Below are positions 25,991-33,912 of a stretch of 64,000 nt of DNA, one piece after another; position 1 is the stretch's first letter, and every line of letters begins with the position of its first letter. Origin of the DNA: Methylobacterium aerolatum (lineage in GTDB: Bacteria > Pseudomonadota > Alphaproteobacteria > Rhizobiales > Beijerinckiaceae); NCBI RefSeq assembly GCF_022179085.1, contig NZ_BPQE01000011.1, forward strand, positions 310,001 through 374,000, read 5' to 3'. The position numbers were made by a program, and so were the translations under genes. Below the pieces are notes generated by a model. It did no database searches. It was given only the letters and a program-made list of their open reading frames with translations, and was not told the DNA's origin.

Positions 25991-27528
25991 CGGGCGAATT
26001 CCGGCGAAGCGAGGTAGAGGGTGTTCCAGTCCTGGGGGGAGATCGCCTGCGCGAGGACGGTCCGCGTCGCGGGGCCCAGCGCCGGCTCCAGGGTCGAGAA
26101 GAACAGCCCGTTGGCGAGCAGCGGGAAGGCCGGCTCGTCCGGCTGTTCGCCGCCGGGCGGCTTGAACAGGCCGCCGGACCCTCCGCCGATCTGCCGGGCG
26201 ATCTCGAAGCGAACCGCCAACTGTCCCGGCCCCGACCAGGAGGCCCGATCGATCGGGTAGCCGTCCGGCGTCGTGCGGTTGAAAAGCCCCTCGCCGAGGC
26301 GGTTCAGCCAGCCCAGCACCGGGCCGGTGTTGCGGATCACCCGCCCGTCGTAGGCCATGCGCAGGGCCGAGAAGACGAAGCGCATCGGGTCCTTAAAGCG
26401 GTCGGCGGCGGCCTCCGTGAAGGCGGGGCTGTGCGCGAGGGCCTCCATCACCGCCGCAATGTCCCCGTCGGTGCGCGTGAACGTCTCCGCGAGGCGGGCG
26501 GCGAGGGCGTCGTCCGGCGGGCGACCGAGGAAGTAGGTGGCCAGGGCTCGCGTCACGTTGCGGGCGGTGGCGGGGTTGCGGGCGATGAGGTCGAGGGCCT
26601 CCTCGACCTCCCCGAGGCCGCGCCCCTTGATCGTATGCCCGAGGAAGACCTTGTCGCCGTCGTCGTGCCGCTTCGGGTTGAACTCGAAGAGGCCGTCGCG
26701 CACGAAGCCGTCCGTTCGGGCGCGTTTCGGGTTCGGCGGCTCCCGGCGGGGCACGACGCCGACGCCGGTCAGGATCCGCGCCAGGGCTTCCACATCGGCC
26801 TGGCTGTAGCCGGACCCGACGCCCATCGTGTGCAACTCCATGATCTCGCGGGCATAGTTCTCGTTGAGATGCCCGGCGGCGTTGGACGCGTTGTCGAGGT
26901 AGCGAAGCATGGCGGGGTGCCGCAGCGTCGCCTCCAGCAGATCGCGGAACCGCCCCAGGGCGTGCGGCCGGATCGCGGTATCGACGTAGTCGCCGATCTC
27001 CGCCCGGATCGTCCCCTTCGCGGCGTGGACGTTGAACCGGTTGAACCAGAACCATGTCAGCCGTTCGCGGATCTGCTCCGGCGCGTAGAGGGCGCGCAGC
27101 ACCGTCGCCGATGTCGCCTGCTGCCCGGCCGCCGCAAGGAAGACGCGGATGGCGCTCCGTGCGTTCTTCTTGGCCTCCGGGTCCGGCTCCTCGTTCGCGG
27201 CCCGGCCGAGGGCGTCGAAGAAGAACGCGCGCTCCACCACCGACTCCTTCGGCGTCACCGCGTCGAGGGCCGCCTGCGCCGCAGGGGACAGCGCGGAGCC
27301 GGGCGCCGGATGCAACTGCTCGGCGAGCCAGCGCTCCCGTCCCTTGGCCTGCAACTCGGCATAGGAGGACGGCGAGACGCCCCAGGTCAGGGCATCGAGG
27401 AAGGCCGCATCCTCGGCGGGCGAGGGCGCGGCGACGGATGCCGTCGCCGCGAAAAGGGCGGCGAACAGGAGAACGGAGGAGGGGAGCGCACGGGCGCGGA
27501 GGGCTGAAGACCTCGGCATCGTTGGCAA
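25987..27528 (-). CDS. DUF1800-domain secreted protein
   Basis: A 513-aa protein of the DUF1800 family, mostly helical, with a Sec-type signal peptide (SSVLLFAALFAATASVAA). Typical segments are LTWGVSPSSYAELQAKG, LTWFWFNRFNVHAAKG, NENYAREIMELHTMGVGSGY and FKDPMRFVFSALRMAYDG. It is translated with the DUF1501 gene (4-nt overlap). The partner proteins are presumed to act together outside the inner membrane; no catalytic function is known. The start is 27528; the promoter probably lies in the 173 bp shared with divergent prfC. Confidence 0.86.
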   Translation of the reverse strand: MPTMPRSSALRARALPSSVLLFAALFAATASVAAPSPAEDAAFLDALTWGVSPSSYAELQAKGRERWLAEQLHPAPGSALSPAAQAALDAVTPKESVVERAFFFDALGRAANEEPDPEAKKNARSAIRVFLAAAGQQATSATVLRALYAPEQIRERLTWFWFNRFNVHAAKGTIRAEIGDYVDTAIRPHALGRFRDLLEATLRHPAMLRYLDNASNAAGHLNENYAREIMELHTMGVGSGYSQADVEALARILTGVGVVPRREPPNPKRARTDGFVRDGLFEFNPKRHDDGDKVFLGHTIKGRGLGEVEEALDLIARNPATARNVTRALATYFLGRPPDDALAARLAETFTRTDGDIAAVMEALAHSPAFTEAAADRFKDPMRFVFSALRMAYDGRVIRNTGPVLGWLNRLGEGLFNRTTPDGYPIDRASWSGPGQLAVRFEIARQIGGGSGGLFKPPGGEQPDEPAFPLLANGLFFSTLEPALGPATRTVLAQAISPQDWNTLYLASPEFAR

Positions 27529-27701
27529 GTCCGGTCCTTCGGCGTGGCGGGAGTTGGGGAGCGTGCGGTCCGACGATGTCCCCCGTATGTCCCGAACATT
27601 GCGCTTGTTTGCACCGCCGCCCGCCGCCCGCCGCCCTTGGCCGCCCGGGTCGGGCAGGGTACACCGGCCTCCGACCGCACAGGCGCGACGAAGACCTTTC
27701 C

Positions 27702-29315
27702 ATGTTGATGCAGACCCGAACCGAGGCGCCGCCGGCCGATCCGGTGGCCCGGCGGCGTACCTTCGCCATCATCTCCCACCCGGATGCGGGCAAGACCACG
27801 CTCACCGAGAAGCTGCTGCTGTTCGGGGGCGCGATCCAGCTCGCGGGCGAGGTCAAGGCCAAGCGCAACCGGGTCTCGACCCGTTCGGACTGGATGGGCA
27901 TCGAGAAGGAGCGCGGCATCTCCGTCGTCACCTCGGTGATGACGTTCGAGTATGGCGATTGCGTCTTCAACCTCCTCGATACGCCGGGCCACGAGGATTT
28001 CTCGGAGGATACCTACCGGACCCTCACCGCGGTCGACTCGGCCGTGATGGTGATCGACGCCGCGAAGGGCATCGAGGCGCGCACGCGCAAGCTGTTCGAG
28101 GTCTGCCGCCTGCGCGACATCCCCATCGTCACCTTCGTCAACAAGCTCGACCGCGAATCCCGCGATCCGTTCGATCTGCTGGACGAGATCGAGAAGACGC
28201 TGGCCCTCGACGCCGCCCCGGTGACGTGGCCCATCGGCTCGGGCCGCAACTTCTCCGGGACGTATGAGCTCGGCACGAACCGCGTCCGCCGCCTCGACGC
28301 GGCCGAGGATGCCGGGACCGTGGCCGTCTCCGGCCCCGAGGATGCCCTGTTCGACGAGCTGCTCACCGAGAACGGCGCTGCGGATGCGTGGCGCGAGGAG
28401 GTCGAATTGGCCCAGGGCGGCCTCAAGGAGTTCGACCTCGACGCCTTCCGCGAGGGGCACCTGACCCCGGTCTTCTTCGGTTCGGCGCTCCGCAACTTCG
28501 GCGTGCGCGATCTGATCGACGGCCTCGCCAAGGTCGCTCCGCCGCCGCGCGGCCAGGACGCGGACAAGCGCCGGGTGGAGCCCACCGAGGGCCGGATGAC
28601 CGGCTTCGTCTTCAAGATCCAGGCGAACATGGACCCGAACCACCGGGACCGCATCGCCTTCATGCGGGTCTGCTCGGGCAAGCTCAACCGCGGGATGAAG
28701 GCGCGTCTCGTGCGCACGGGCAAGCCGATCTCGCTCTCGGCGCCGCAATTCTTCTTCGCCCAGGACAGGGCCATCGCGGACGAGGCCTATGCCGGCGACG
28801 TGGTGGGTATCCCCAACCACGGCACGCTCCGCATCGGCGACACGCTGACCGAGGGCGAGGACATCGTGTTCCGCGGCGTGCCGAGCTTCGCACCGGAAAT
28901 CCTGCGCCGGATCAAGCTTACCGACGCGATGAAGGCCAAGAAGCTGAAGGAAGCCCTTCAGCAGATGGGCGAGGAGGGCGTCGTGCAGGTCTTCGTGCCC
29001 TACGACGGCAGCCAAGCCATCGTCGGCGTGGTCGGCGCGCTCCAGCTCGACGTGCTGAAGGAGCGTCTCCAGGCGGAATACGGCCTGCCCGTGGATTACG
29101 AGACGTCGCGCTTCACCGTCTGCCGATGGGTCTCGTCCGATTCGGCGGTCGATCTCGACAAGTTCATCGACAGCCACGGCTCGGCCATGGCGAGCGACCT
29201 CGACGGCGCGCCGGTCTTCATGGCCTCGACGGCCTTCTCGCTTCGCTACGAGGAGGAGCGCTACCCGGCCGTCCGCTTCACCGACGTGAAGGACTACCAG
29301 AAGAAGGCGGAGTGA
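27702..29315 (+). CDS. prfC: peptide chain release factor 3
   Basis: GTPase of 537 aa that recycles RF1/RF2 from the ribosome after termination. G motifs are present: G1 SHPDAGKTTLTEK, G2 ERGISVVTSVMTFEY, G3 LLDTPGHEDFSEDTYR, G4 VNKLDRESRD. Domain II/III features such as GVVGALQLDVLKERLQAEYG agree with RF3 rather than EF-G or LepA. ATG 27702 is chosen because homology starts shortly after it; the frame extends upstream over the divergent DUF1800 gene without homology. It is monocistronic, convergent with the receiver gene at 29383. Confidence 0.94.
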   Translation: MLMQTRTEAPPADPVARRRTFAIISHPDAGKTTLTEKLLLFGGAIQLAGEVKAKRNRVSTRSDWMGIEKERGISVVTSVMTFEYGDCVFNLLDTPGHEDFSEDTYRTLTAVDSAVMVIDAAKGIEARTRKLFEVCRLRDIPIVTFVNKLDRESRDPFDLLDEIEKTLALDAAPVTWPIGSGRNFSGTYELGTNRVRRLDAAEDAGTVAVSGPEDALFDELLTENGAADAWREEVELAQGGLKEFDLDAFREGHLTPVFFGSALRNFGVRDLIDGLAKVAPPPRGQDADKRRVEPTEGRMTGFVFKIQANMDPNHRDRIAFMRVCSGKLNRGMKARLVRTGKPISLSAPQFFFAQDRAIADEAYAGDVVGIPNHGTLRIGDTLTEGEDIVFRGVPSFAPEILRRIKLTDAMKAKKLKEALQQMGEEGVVQVFVPYDGSQAIVGVVGALQLDVLKERLQAEYGLPVDYETSRFTVCRWVSSDSAVDLDKFIDSHGSAMASDLDGAPVFMASTAFSLRYEEERYPAVRFTDVKDYQKKAE

Positions 29316-29336
29316 CCGCGCGGCGTCGCTGAAGCC

Positions 29337-29364
29337 ATCGCTTCGCCGACGCTCGCGATGATCG
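29337..29364. repeat. degenerate half-copy of the palindromic repeat
   Basis: ATCGCTTCGCCGACGCTCGC (29337-29356) and the following bases resemble the right arm of the repeat at 45481-45507 (ATTGCTTCGCTGTCGCTCGC). It lies between the convergent 3' ends of prfC and the receiver gene. It is probably a decayed remnant. Confidence 0.4.
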
Positions 29365-29382
29365 GGAGAGGTGTCCGGCGCC

Positions 29383-29844
29383 TCAGAACTTCCCCAGCAT
29401 CGGGAAATCCTGGGACAGGGTCGATTCGGCGGCGATGGGCGCCTCGCGCTTGCGCGGCTTGCGGTTGATGACCTGCTTCAGCTTCGTCTTCAGCACCGCG
29501 ATGTCGAAGGGCTTCAGGATGAAGGCGTCGGCCCCGGCCTGGTGGGCGAGGTTGATGTCCTCGAAGTCGAAGGACGCCTCGGTCAGGATGAAGGGCGTGT
29601 TCATCAGCGCGTCGTCGCCGCGAATCTCCCGCAGCAGCGTGAGCCCGTCCATCGGCTCCATGTCGAGGTCGGAGATCACCAGGGCATAGCGGCGCGAGCG
29701 CAGCTTCTCCAGGGCCTCCTCTCCGCTGGAGGCGCCGTCGACGTCGGGGAAGCCGATGCGCGACAGCAGCATCACCACGAGGCGGAGCAGCTTCTCCTGA
29801 TCGTCCACGACGAGGATCGGCGGGTGGTCGGTCGGCTCGCTCAT
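29383..29844 (-). CDS. single-domain response regulator paired with BLUF protein
   Basis: A 153-aa receiver-only protein. Asp14/Asp15 (ILVVDDQEKLL), phosphoacceptor Asp59 (VISDLDMEPMDGL), LTEAS and FILKPFD are all in place, resembling CheY-type receivers. A C-terminal basic tail of about 25 residues (INRKPRKREAP) extends beyond the fold. It follows the BLUF gene by 6 nt in the same direction, so it is probably the output of that light sensor. The flagellar hook genes start on the other side of the BLUF gene, making a motility output plausible. This link is inferred from position. Confidence 0.86.
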   Translation of the reverse strand: MSEPTDHPPILVVDDQEKLLRLVVMLLSRIGFPDVDGASSGEEALEKLRSRRYALVISDLDMEPMDGLTLLREIRGDDALMNTPFILTEASFDFEDINLAHQAGADAFILKPFDIAVLKTKLKQVINRKPRKREAPIAAESTLSQDFPMLGKF

Positions 29845-29850
29845 GGAACC

Positions 29851-30318
29851 TCAAACGAAAAGATGGTCGATGCCCTGGCGGGACATCGCATCGGCCTGGA
29901 GGGCCGTCGCAAGGCTGTGGATCGCCGTCGCCTTGGGCGTGCCGCGCTGGAACATCGGCAGCAGGGCGGCCTTGGCGAAGAGGGTGTCGTTTGCCGCCGA
30001 GCGTTGCGCGCACTTGAAGGAGTTCACGAACTCCCGCTTGGCGATCTCGCGCCATTCGCAGATCTGGACATCCCGGTGGCGCTGGTCGGCCCCGATCCGC
30101 TCGAAGGTTTCCTGAACGGAACTGCGCTCGCCCTCGATGATCTGCGCGGCGAAGTTCCCCTCGATGAGGAGGAAGCTCGTGATCACCGAGAACTCGTTCT
30201 TCTTCTGCGCGACGCGCGTGATGTCGTCGATCTGCGCCGACCGCTTGGCCTGATCGGAGGCGAGGGCCAGCCGCGAGAAGTAAATGATATGGACGAGGCT
30301 CGTTCGCTTCGGCCGCAT
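29851..30318 (-). CDS. BLUF-domain blue-light photoreceptor
   Basis: A 155-aa protein with an N-terminal BLUF domain (FAD-based blue-light sensing) and about 50 residues of helical C-terminus. The photoactive residues are present: Tyr13 (VHIIYFSRLAL), Asn41 (KKNEFSVIT) and Gln59 (GNFAAQIIEGE). The Asn-to-Gln spacing of 18 is the same as in AppA. RHRDVQICEWREI continues the fold; the usual Trp/Met region reads FVNSFKC. There is no attached enzymatic output domain, so signalling is likely by protein contact, with the downstream receiver as first candidate. It is divergent from flgE across a 285-bp regulatory region. Confidence 0.87.
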   Translation of the reverse strand: MRPKRTSLVHIIYFSRLALASDQAKRSAQIDDITRVAQKKNEFSVITSFLLIEGNFAAQIIEGERSSVQETFERIGADQRHRDVQICEWREIAKREFVNSFKCAQRSAANDTLFAKAALLPMFQRGTPKATAIHSLATALQADAMSRQGIDHLFV

Positions 30319-30454
30319 GACCCTGGGTCCAGATGCATGGGCGGCTTCCGAGGGAAGGCCGCGATCCGGGCCGGATCATCGCGGAGCGAGCATAACGGCA
30401 CGTAAACGGAGTCGGCCGCGACTGCAAAAACGGCGGTCCCAGCCGACCGATAAT

Positions 30455-30469
30455 CGGCAATTTTTGCCG
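30455..30469. promoter_or_regulatory. candidate FlbD-type enhancer palindrome upstream of flgE
   Basis: CGGCAA-TTT-TTGCCG, a perfect inverted repeat with 6-bp arms and a 3-nt centre. It ends 83 nt before the sigma-54 promoter at 30553. The same design (CGGCAG-CTT-CTGCCG) occurs 84 nt upstream of the flgI sigma-54 promoter. Sigma-54 activators bind at such distances. FlbD as the protein is inferred from Caulobacter. Confidence 0.6.
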
Positions 30470-30495
30470 TCCGCGCGATAAATGCTCGGCCAACC

Positions 30496-30510
30496 CTGCC
30501 GGGTCGGCAG
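30496..30510. promoter_or_regulatory. second GGCAG/CTGCC inverted repeat upstream of flgE
   Basis: CTGCC-GGGTC-GGCAG, 5-bp arms in the outward arrangement. It shares half-site sequence with the palindromes at 30455 and 38202 and lies 42 nt before the sigma-54 promoter. It may be a second activator site. Confidence 0.45.
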
Positions 30511-30552
30511 TCATTGGGGAGGTCTTCTCCTAGGGAAACGCGCGCCAAGACT

Positions 30553-30567
30553 TGGCACGCCGGTTGC
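30553..30567 (+). promoter_or_regulatory. sigma-54 promoter of flgE-flgK-flgL
   Basis: TGGCAC-GCCGG-TTGC at 30553-30567 exactly matches the -24/-12 sigma-54 consensus (TGGCAC-N5-TTGC). The expected start of transcription is about 30579, giving a leader of roughly 25 nt before the flgE ATG at 30604. Late flagellar genes are sigma-54 dependent in Caulobacter. Confidence 0.8.
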
Positions 30568-30603
30568 GCAACTCCGGCAGTTGCGTCCCGGGGACCCTTC
30601 GCC

Positions 30604-31980
30604 ATGGACATCTTTTCCGCCCTGCAAACCTCCGTGTCCGGCCTGCAGGCTCAGTCGTACGCCATCGCCAACATCTCCGGGAACATCGCGAACTCGCAGA
30701 CCACCGGCTTCAAGCGGATCGACACCTCCTTCATCGACCTGATGGCCGAACAGACGCCCAAGCGCGAGGTGTCGGGCACGGTGCTGGCACAGGCGCAGCT
30801 CACGAACACAATCCAGGGCAACGTGATCTCGTCCCAGGTCGCCACCAACATGGCGATCAACGGGCAGGGCTTCTTCACGGTCGCGCAGAAGACCAGCGAC
30901 GCGGGCGGCCAGCCGGTCATCAGCGGGCAGACCACCTACACGCGCCGGGGCGACTTCGCCCCCGACAAGGACGGCTACCTCGTCAACGGGGCGGGCGACT
31001 ACCTGCTCGGGCAGAACATCGATCCGACGACGGGTCAGGCCTCGACGACGGGGCTGATCAAGATCAGCAACTCGAACCTGCCCGCCCAGCCGACGAAGAC
31101 GATCAACTACGCCGCCAACCTGCCGGCGACGCCGATCACCTCCTCCTCGCCGACGACCGGCTCCGATCTCTACACGCCCGCCGTCGCCTCCTCGGTCGTG
31201 ACGCCCGCCGCGCCGGGCCCCGCGACGCAGGTCGGCGTCGCCGACGCGCCGAACTTCGTCAGCAACAGCATCGCCGGTCCGACGGTGACCGCCTACACCA
31301 CCTCCGGCGCCCCGGTCACCGTGGCGACCCGCTGGGCGAAGGTGCAGGACGCCTCGGCCGCCGACCCTACCTCGGTGTGGAACCTCTACTATCAGGCGGA
31401 CACGACCACCACGGCGACCAACAGCGCCTGGACGAATGTCGGTAGCCCCTTCGTCTTCTCGTCGGCGGGCCAGCTCCAGAGCCCGGTCGGTGGCACCACG
31501 ATCAACGCCCTCACGGTGAGCGGGACCAATCTCGGCAACGTGAAACTCAATATCGGCGCGGGGGCGCTGACCGCCTACGCCGATACTACCGGCGCCGCGA
31601 CGACGAACACGCTCACGCAGGACGGCTATACCTCCGGCACGCTCAAGAACGTGGCGGTGGGACAGGACGGCACCATCAACGGCACGTATTCCAACGGCTC
31701 GGTGCTCACGCTCGCCAACGTCGGCTTCGCGCGCTTCAACAACCCCAACGGGCTGAAGGCCGATTCCTTCGGCCACTACTACCAGACGGTCGATTCCGGC
31801 TCGCCGCTCCAGGGGCTGGCGGGAGCGACGATCGTCGGCGAGAGCAACGAGCAGTCCAATACGGACATTGCGACGGAATTCTCGAAGATGATCGTAACCC
31901 AGCAGGCGTACTCTGCGAACACGCGGGTCATGTCGACTGCCCAGACGATGATGACCGACCTTCTCAACGTGATCCGGTAA
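30604..31980 (+). CDS. flgE: flagellar hook protein FlgE
   Basis: Structural protein of the flagellar hook, 458 aa, exported by the flagellar type III system. The N-terminus has the rod/hook signature ALQTSVSGLQAQSYAIANIS followed by NIANSQTTGFKRIDTSF, and the C-terminus the matching helix TEFSKMIVTQQAYSANTRVM. MAINGQGFFTVAQ is also typical. The central domain is Thr/Ser/Ala-rich. The FlgE_D2 and hook-basal domains agree with FlgE rather than FlgF/FlgG by length. It is the first gene of flgE-flgK-flgL, driven by the sigma-54 promoter at 30553. ATG 30604 gives the canonical N-terminus. Confidence 0.92.
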   Translation: MDIFSALQTSVSGLQAQSYAIANISGNIANSQTTGFKRIDTSFIDLMAEQTPKREVSGTVLAQAQLTNTIQGNVISSQVATNMAINGQGFFTVAQKTSDAGGQPVISGQTTYTRRGDFAPDKDGYLVNGAGDYLLGQNIDPTTGQASTTGLIKISNSNLPAQPTKTINYAANLPATPITSSSPTTGSDLYTPAVASSVVTPAAPGPATQVGVADAPNFVSNSIAGPTVTAYTTSGAPVTVATRWAKVQDASAADPTSVWNLYYQADTTTTATNSAWTNVGSPFVFSSAGQLQSPVGGTTINALTVSGTNLGNVKLNIGAGALTAYADTTGAATTNTLTQDGYTSGTLKNVAVGQDGTINGTYSNGSVLTLANVGFARFNNPNGLKADSFGHYYQTVDSGSPLQGLAGATIVGESNEQSNTDIATEFSKMIVTQQAYSANTRVMSTAQTMMTDLLNVIR

Positions 31981-32034
31981 GGGGCGCGCCCGAGCACCCT
32001 GAACCCCATCCTGAATGCAGAAAGGGCCCCGGCG

Positions 32035-33912
32035 GTGAGTCTCAACGCGCTGTGGACCGCGACGGCGGGCCTCAAGGCGACCCAGGCGGCGATCAGCGTC
32101 GTCTCGCAGAACGTCGCCAATGCCGGGACGGCGGGCTATGTCCGCCGGACCATCGACACGGTGCCCACCGGGCCTGGCAACAGCGGCGTGGCGGTCGGCG
32201 CCGTCACGCGCAACTTCGATGCGGCGGCCCTCAAGCAGCTTCGCTCGGAGACGGCCGGCGCCGCCTACACGGCGACCCGCGCCGACATCACGAGCCAGAT
32301 CGACAAGCTCTACGGCACGCCCGGCAGCGCGACGGCCCTCGACGGCACGCTGAACACCTTCACCAACTCGCTCCAGCAGCTCTCCGCGAGCCCGAACTCG
32401 GCCGCCGCGCGCACCGCGGTGCTCAGCAACGCCGCCGCACTGGCCGGCCAGATCAACGCCGCCGCAGGAAGCGTGCAGGACCTGCGAACGGGCGTCGAAG
32501 CGCAGCTCGGCAGCGACACGGCGGCGGCGAGCACCCTCCTCAAGAATATCGCGACCCTCAATTCCAAGATCCAGAACACCCTGGACGACACCGCCCGCGC
32601 GGACCTTCAGGACCAGCGCGACCAGGCGGTGAACAGCCTCGCGAGCTACATGGACATCTCGACCGTCGATCAGCGCGACGGCACGACGACGGTCCTGACC
32701 GGCTCCGGCGTGACGCTGGTGGACCGGGGCAGCGCCGCGTCCCTCACCTTCGACGGGCGCGGCACGCTCAATGCGACCTCCGCCTACTCGACGGACCCGA
32801 CGAAGCGGACGGTGGGCACCATCACGGCCACGACGCCGGGCGGTGCCAAGATCGACCTCGGCTCGCCGGGCGCCCTCCGCTCGGGCAGCCTCGCCGCCGG
32901 CCTGGAGCTGCGCGACACGACCCTACCCCAGGCCCAACGCCAGCTCGACGACCTCGCGAGCGGCCTCGCCGGCTCGCTCACCGACAACACGGTGACGGGC
33001 ACCGTGACCGCCAACTCCGCCGCCATCGACCTGACGGGCATCCAGGCCGGCAACACGCTGACGATTCCCGTGACCCTGTCGAATGGCAGCGTGCGCAACA
33101 TCTCGCTGATCGCCTCGACCTCGCCCACCGCCACGGTCGATCCCTCCGTGACGAACGATTCCACGGGCTTCGCCCAGACCTTCGACATCTCCGGCGGCCC
33201 CGCGACCTACGCCAACGCGATCCAGACCGCGCTCAACGCCCTCTCGGCCGCCGCCACGGCCAAGGGCTACCCCGCGGTTCCGACCCTCACGGCCACCGGC
33301 ACCACGGCCAGCGTGACCCTAACCGGCACTGCCAGTACCGCCGTGAAGGGCGCGAGCGCCACCATCACCGCGCCCACGAGCGCGAGCGACTTCACGACGG
33401 GCTTTCCCAAGATCGCCCTGTTCACCGACGGGACGAACAAGCTCTACACCGGCTCCCTCGAGTCGGGCGCACAGATCACCGGATTCGCCCAGCGGATCAC
33501 GGTCAACGGGGCGCTCGTCAGCAATCCGGCCCCCCTCACGGCCGCGAGCGCGACGGATCCCACCGCGTCGGGCGCCCGCGCCCTGTCGATCTTCAATACA
33601 CTGACCACGGCGCAGCACACCTTCTCCTCGGCCAGCGGCATCGGCGGGATCGCGGCGCCCTACACAACCAGCGTCACCGGTTTCGCCCGCGACGTGATCG
33701 CGGCGCAGGGCTCGGCCTCCACCAGCGCCGCGACCATGAACGATACCCAGCAGGTCGCCCTCTCAACCGCCCAGAGCCGCTTCGCGTCGAGCGCCGGGGT
33801 CAACATCGACGAGGAGATGTCGAACCTCATCGCCCTTCAGACGGCCTACGGTGCCAATGCCCGCGTCCTGACCGCCGCCCGCGACATGCTCAACCAGCTG
33901 CTGCAGATCTGA
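32035..33912 (+). CDS. flgK: flagellar hook-associated protein FlgK (HAP1)
   Basis: Hook-filament junction protein of 625 aa. The N-terminus LNALWTATAGLKATQAAISV and VSQNVANAGTAGYVRRTI, and the C-terminus EEMSNLIALQTAYGANARVL, are the paired coiled-coil ends of the hook-associated family. The centre is highly Thr/Ala-rich and variable. The start is GTG 32035, placed where family homology begins, 54 nt after flgE. The stop overlaps the flgL start by one base (TGATG), so translation is coupled. Confidence 0.92.
   Translation: MSLNALWTATAGLKATQAAISVVSQNVANAGTAGYVRRTIDTVPTGPGNSGVAVGAVTRNFDAAALKQLRSETAGAAYTATRADITSQIDKLYGTPGSATALDGTLNTFTNSLQQLSASPNSAAARTAVLSNAAALAGQINAAAGSVQDLRTGVEAQLGSDTAAASTLLKNIATLNSKIQNTLDDTARADLQDQRDQAVNSLASYMDISTVDQRDGTTTVLTGSGVTLVDRGSAASLTFDGRGTLNATSAYSTDPTKRTVGTITATTPGGAKIDLGSPGALRSGSLAAGLELRDTTLPQAQRQLDDLASGLAGSLTDNTVTGTVTANSAAIDLTGIQAGNTLTIPVTLSNGSVRNISLIASTSPTATVDPSVTNDSTGFAQTFDISGGPATYANAIQTALNALSAAATAKGYPAVPTLTATGTTASVTLTGTASTAVKGASATITAPTSASDFTTGFPKIALFTDGTNKLYTGSLESGAQITGFAQRITVNGALVSNPAPLTAASATDPTASGARALSIFNTLTTAQHTFSSASGIGGIAAPYTTSVTGFARDVIAAQGSASTSAATMNDTQQVALSTAQSRFASSAGVNIDEEMSNLIALQTAYGANARVLTAARDMLNQLLQI

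Noticed and set aside
27387-29177. Long leftward frame over prfC
   Set aside because: Antisense shadow of RF3; it consists of Arg/Glu/Gly-rich sequence without domains.
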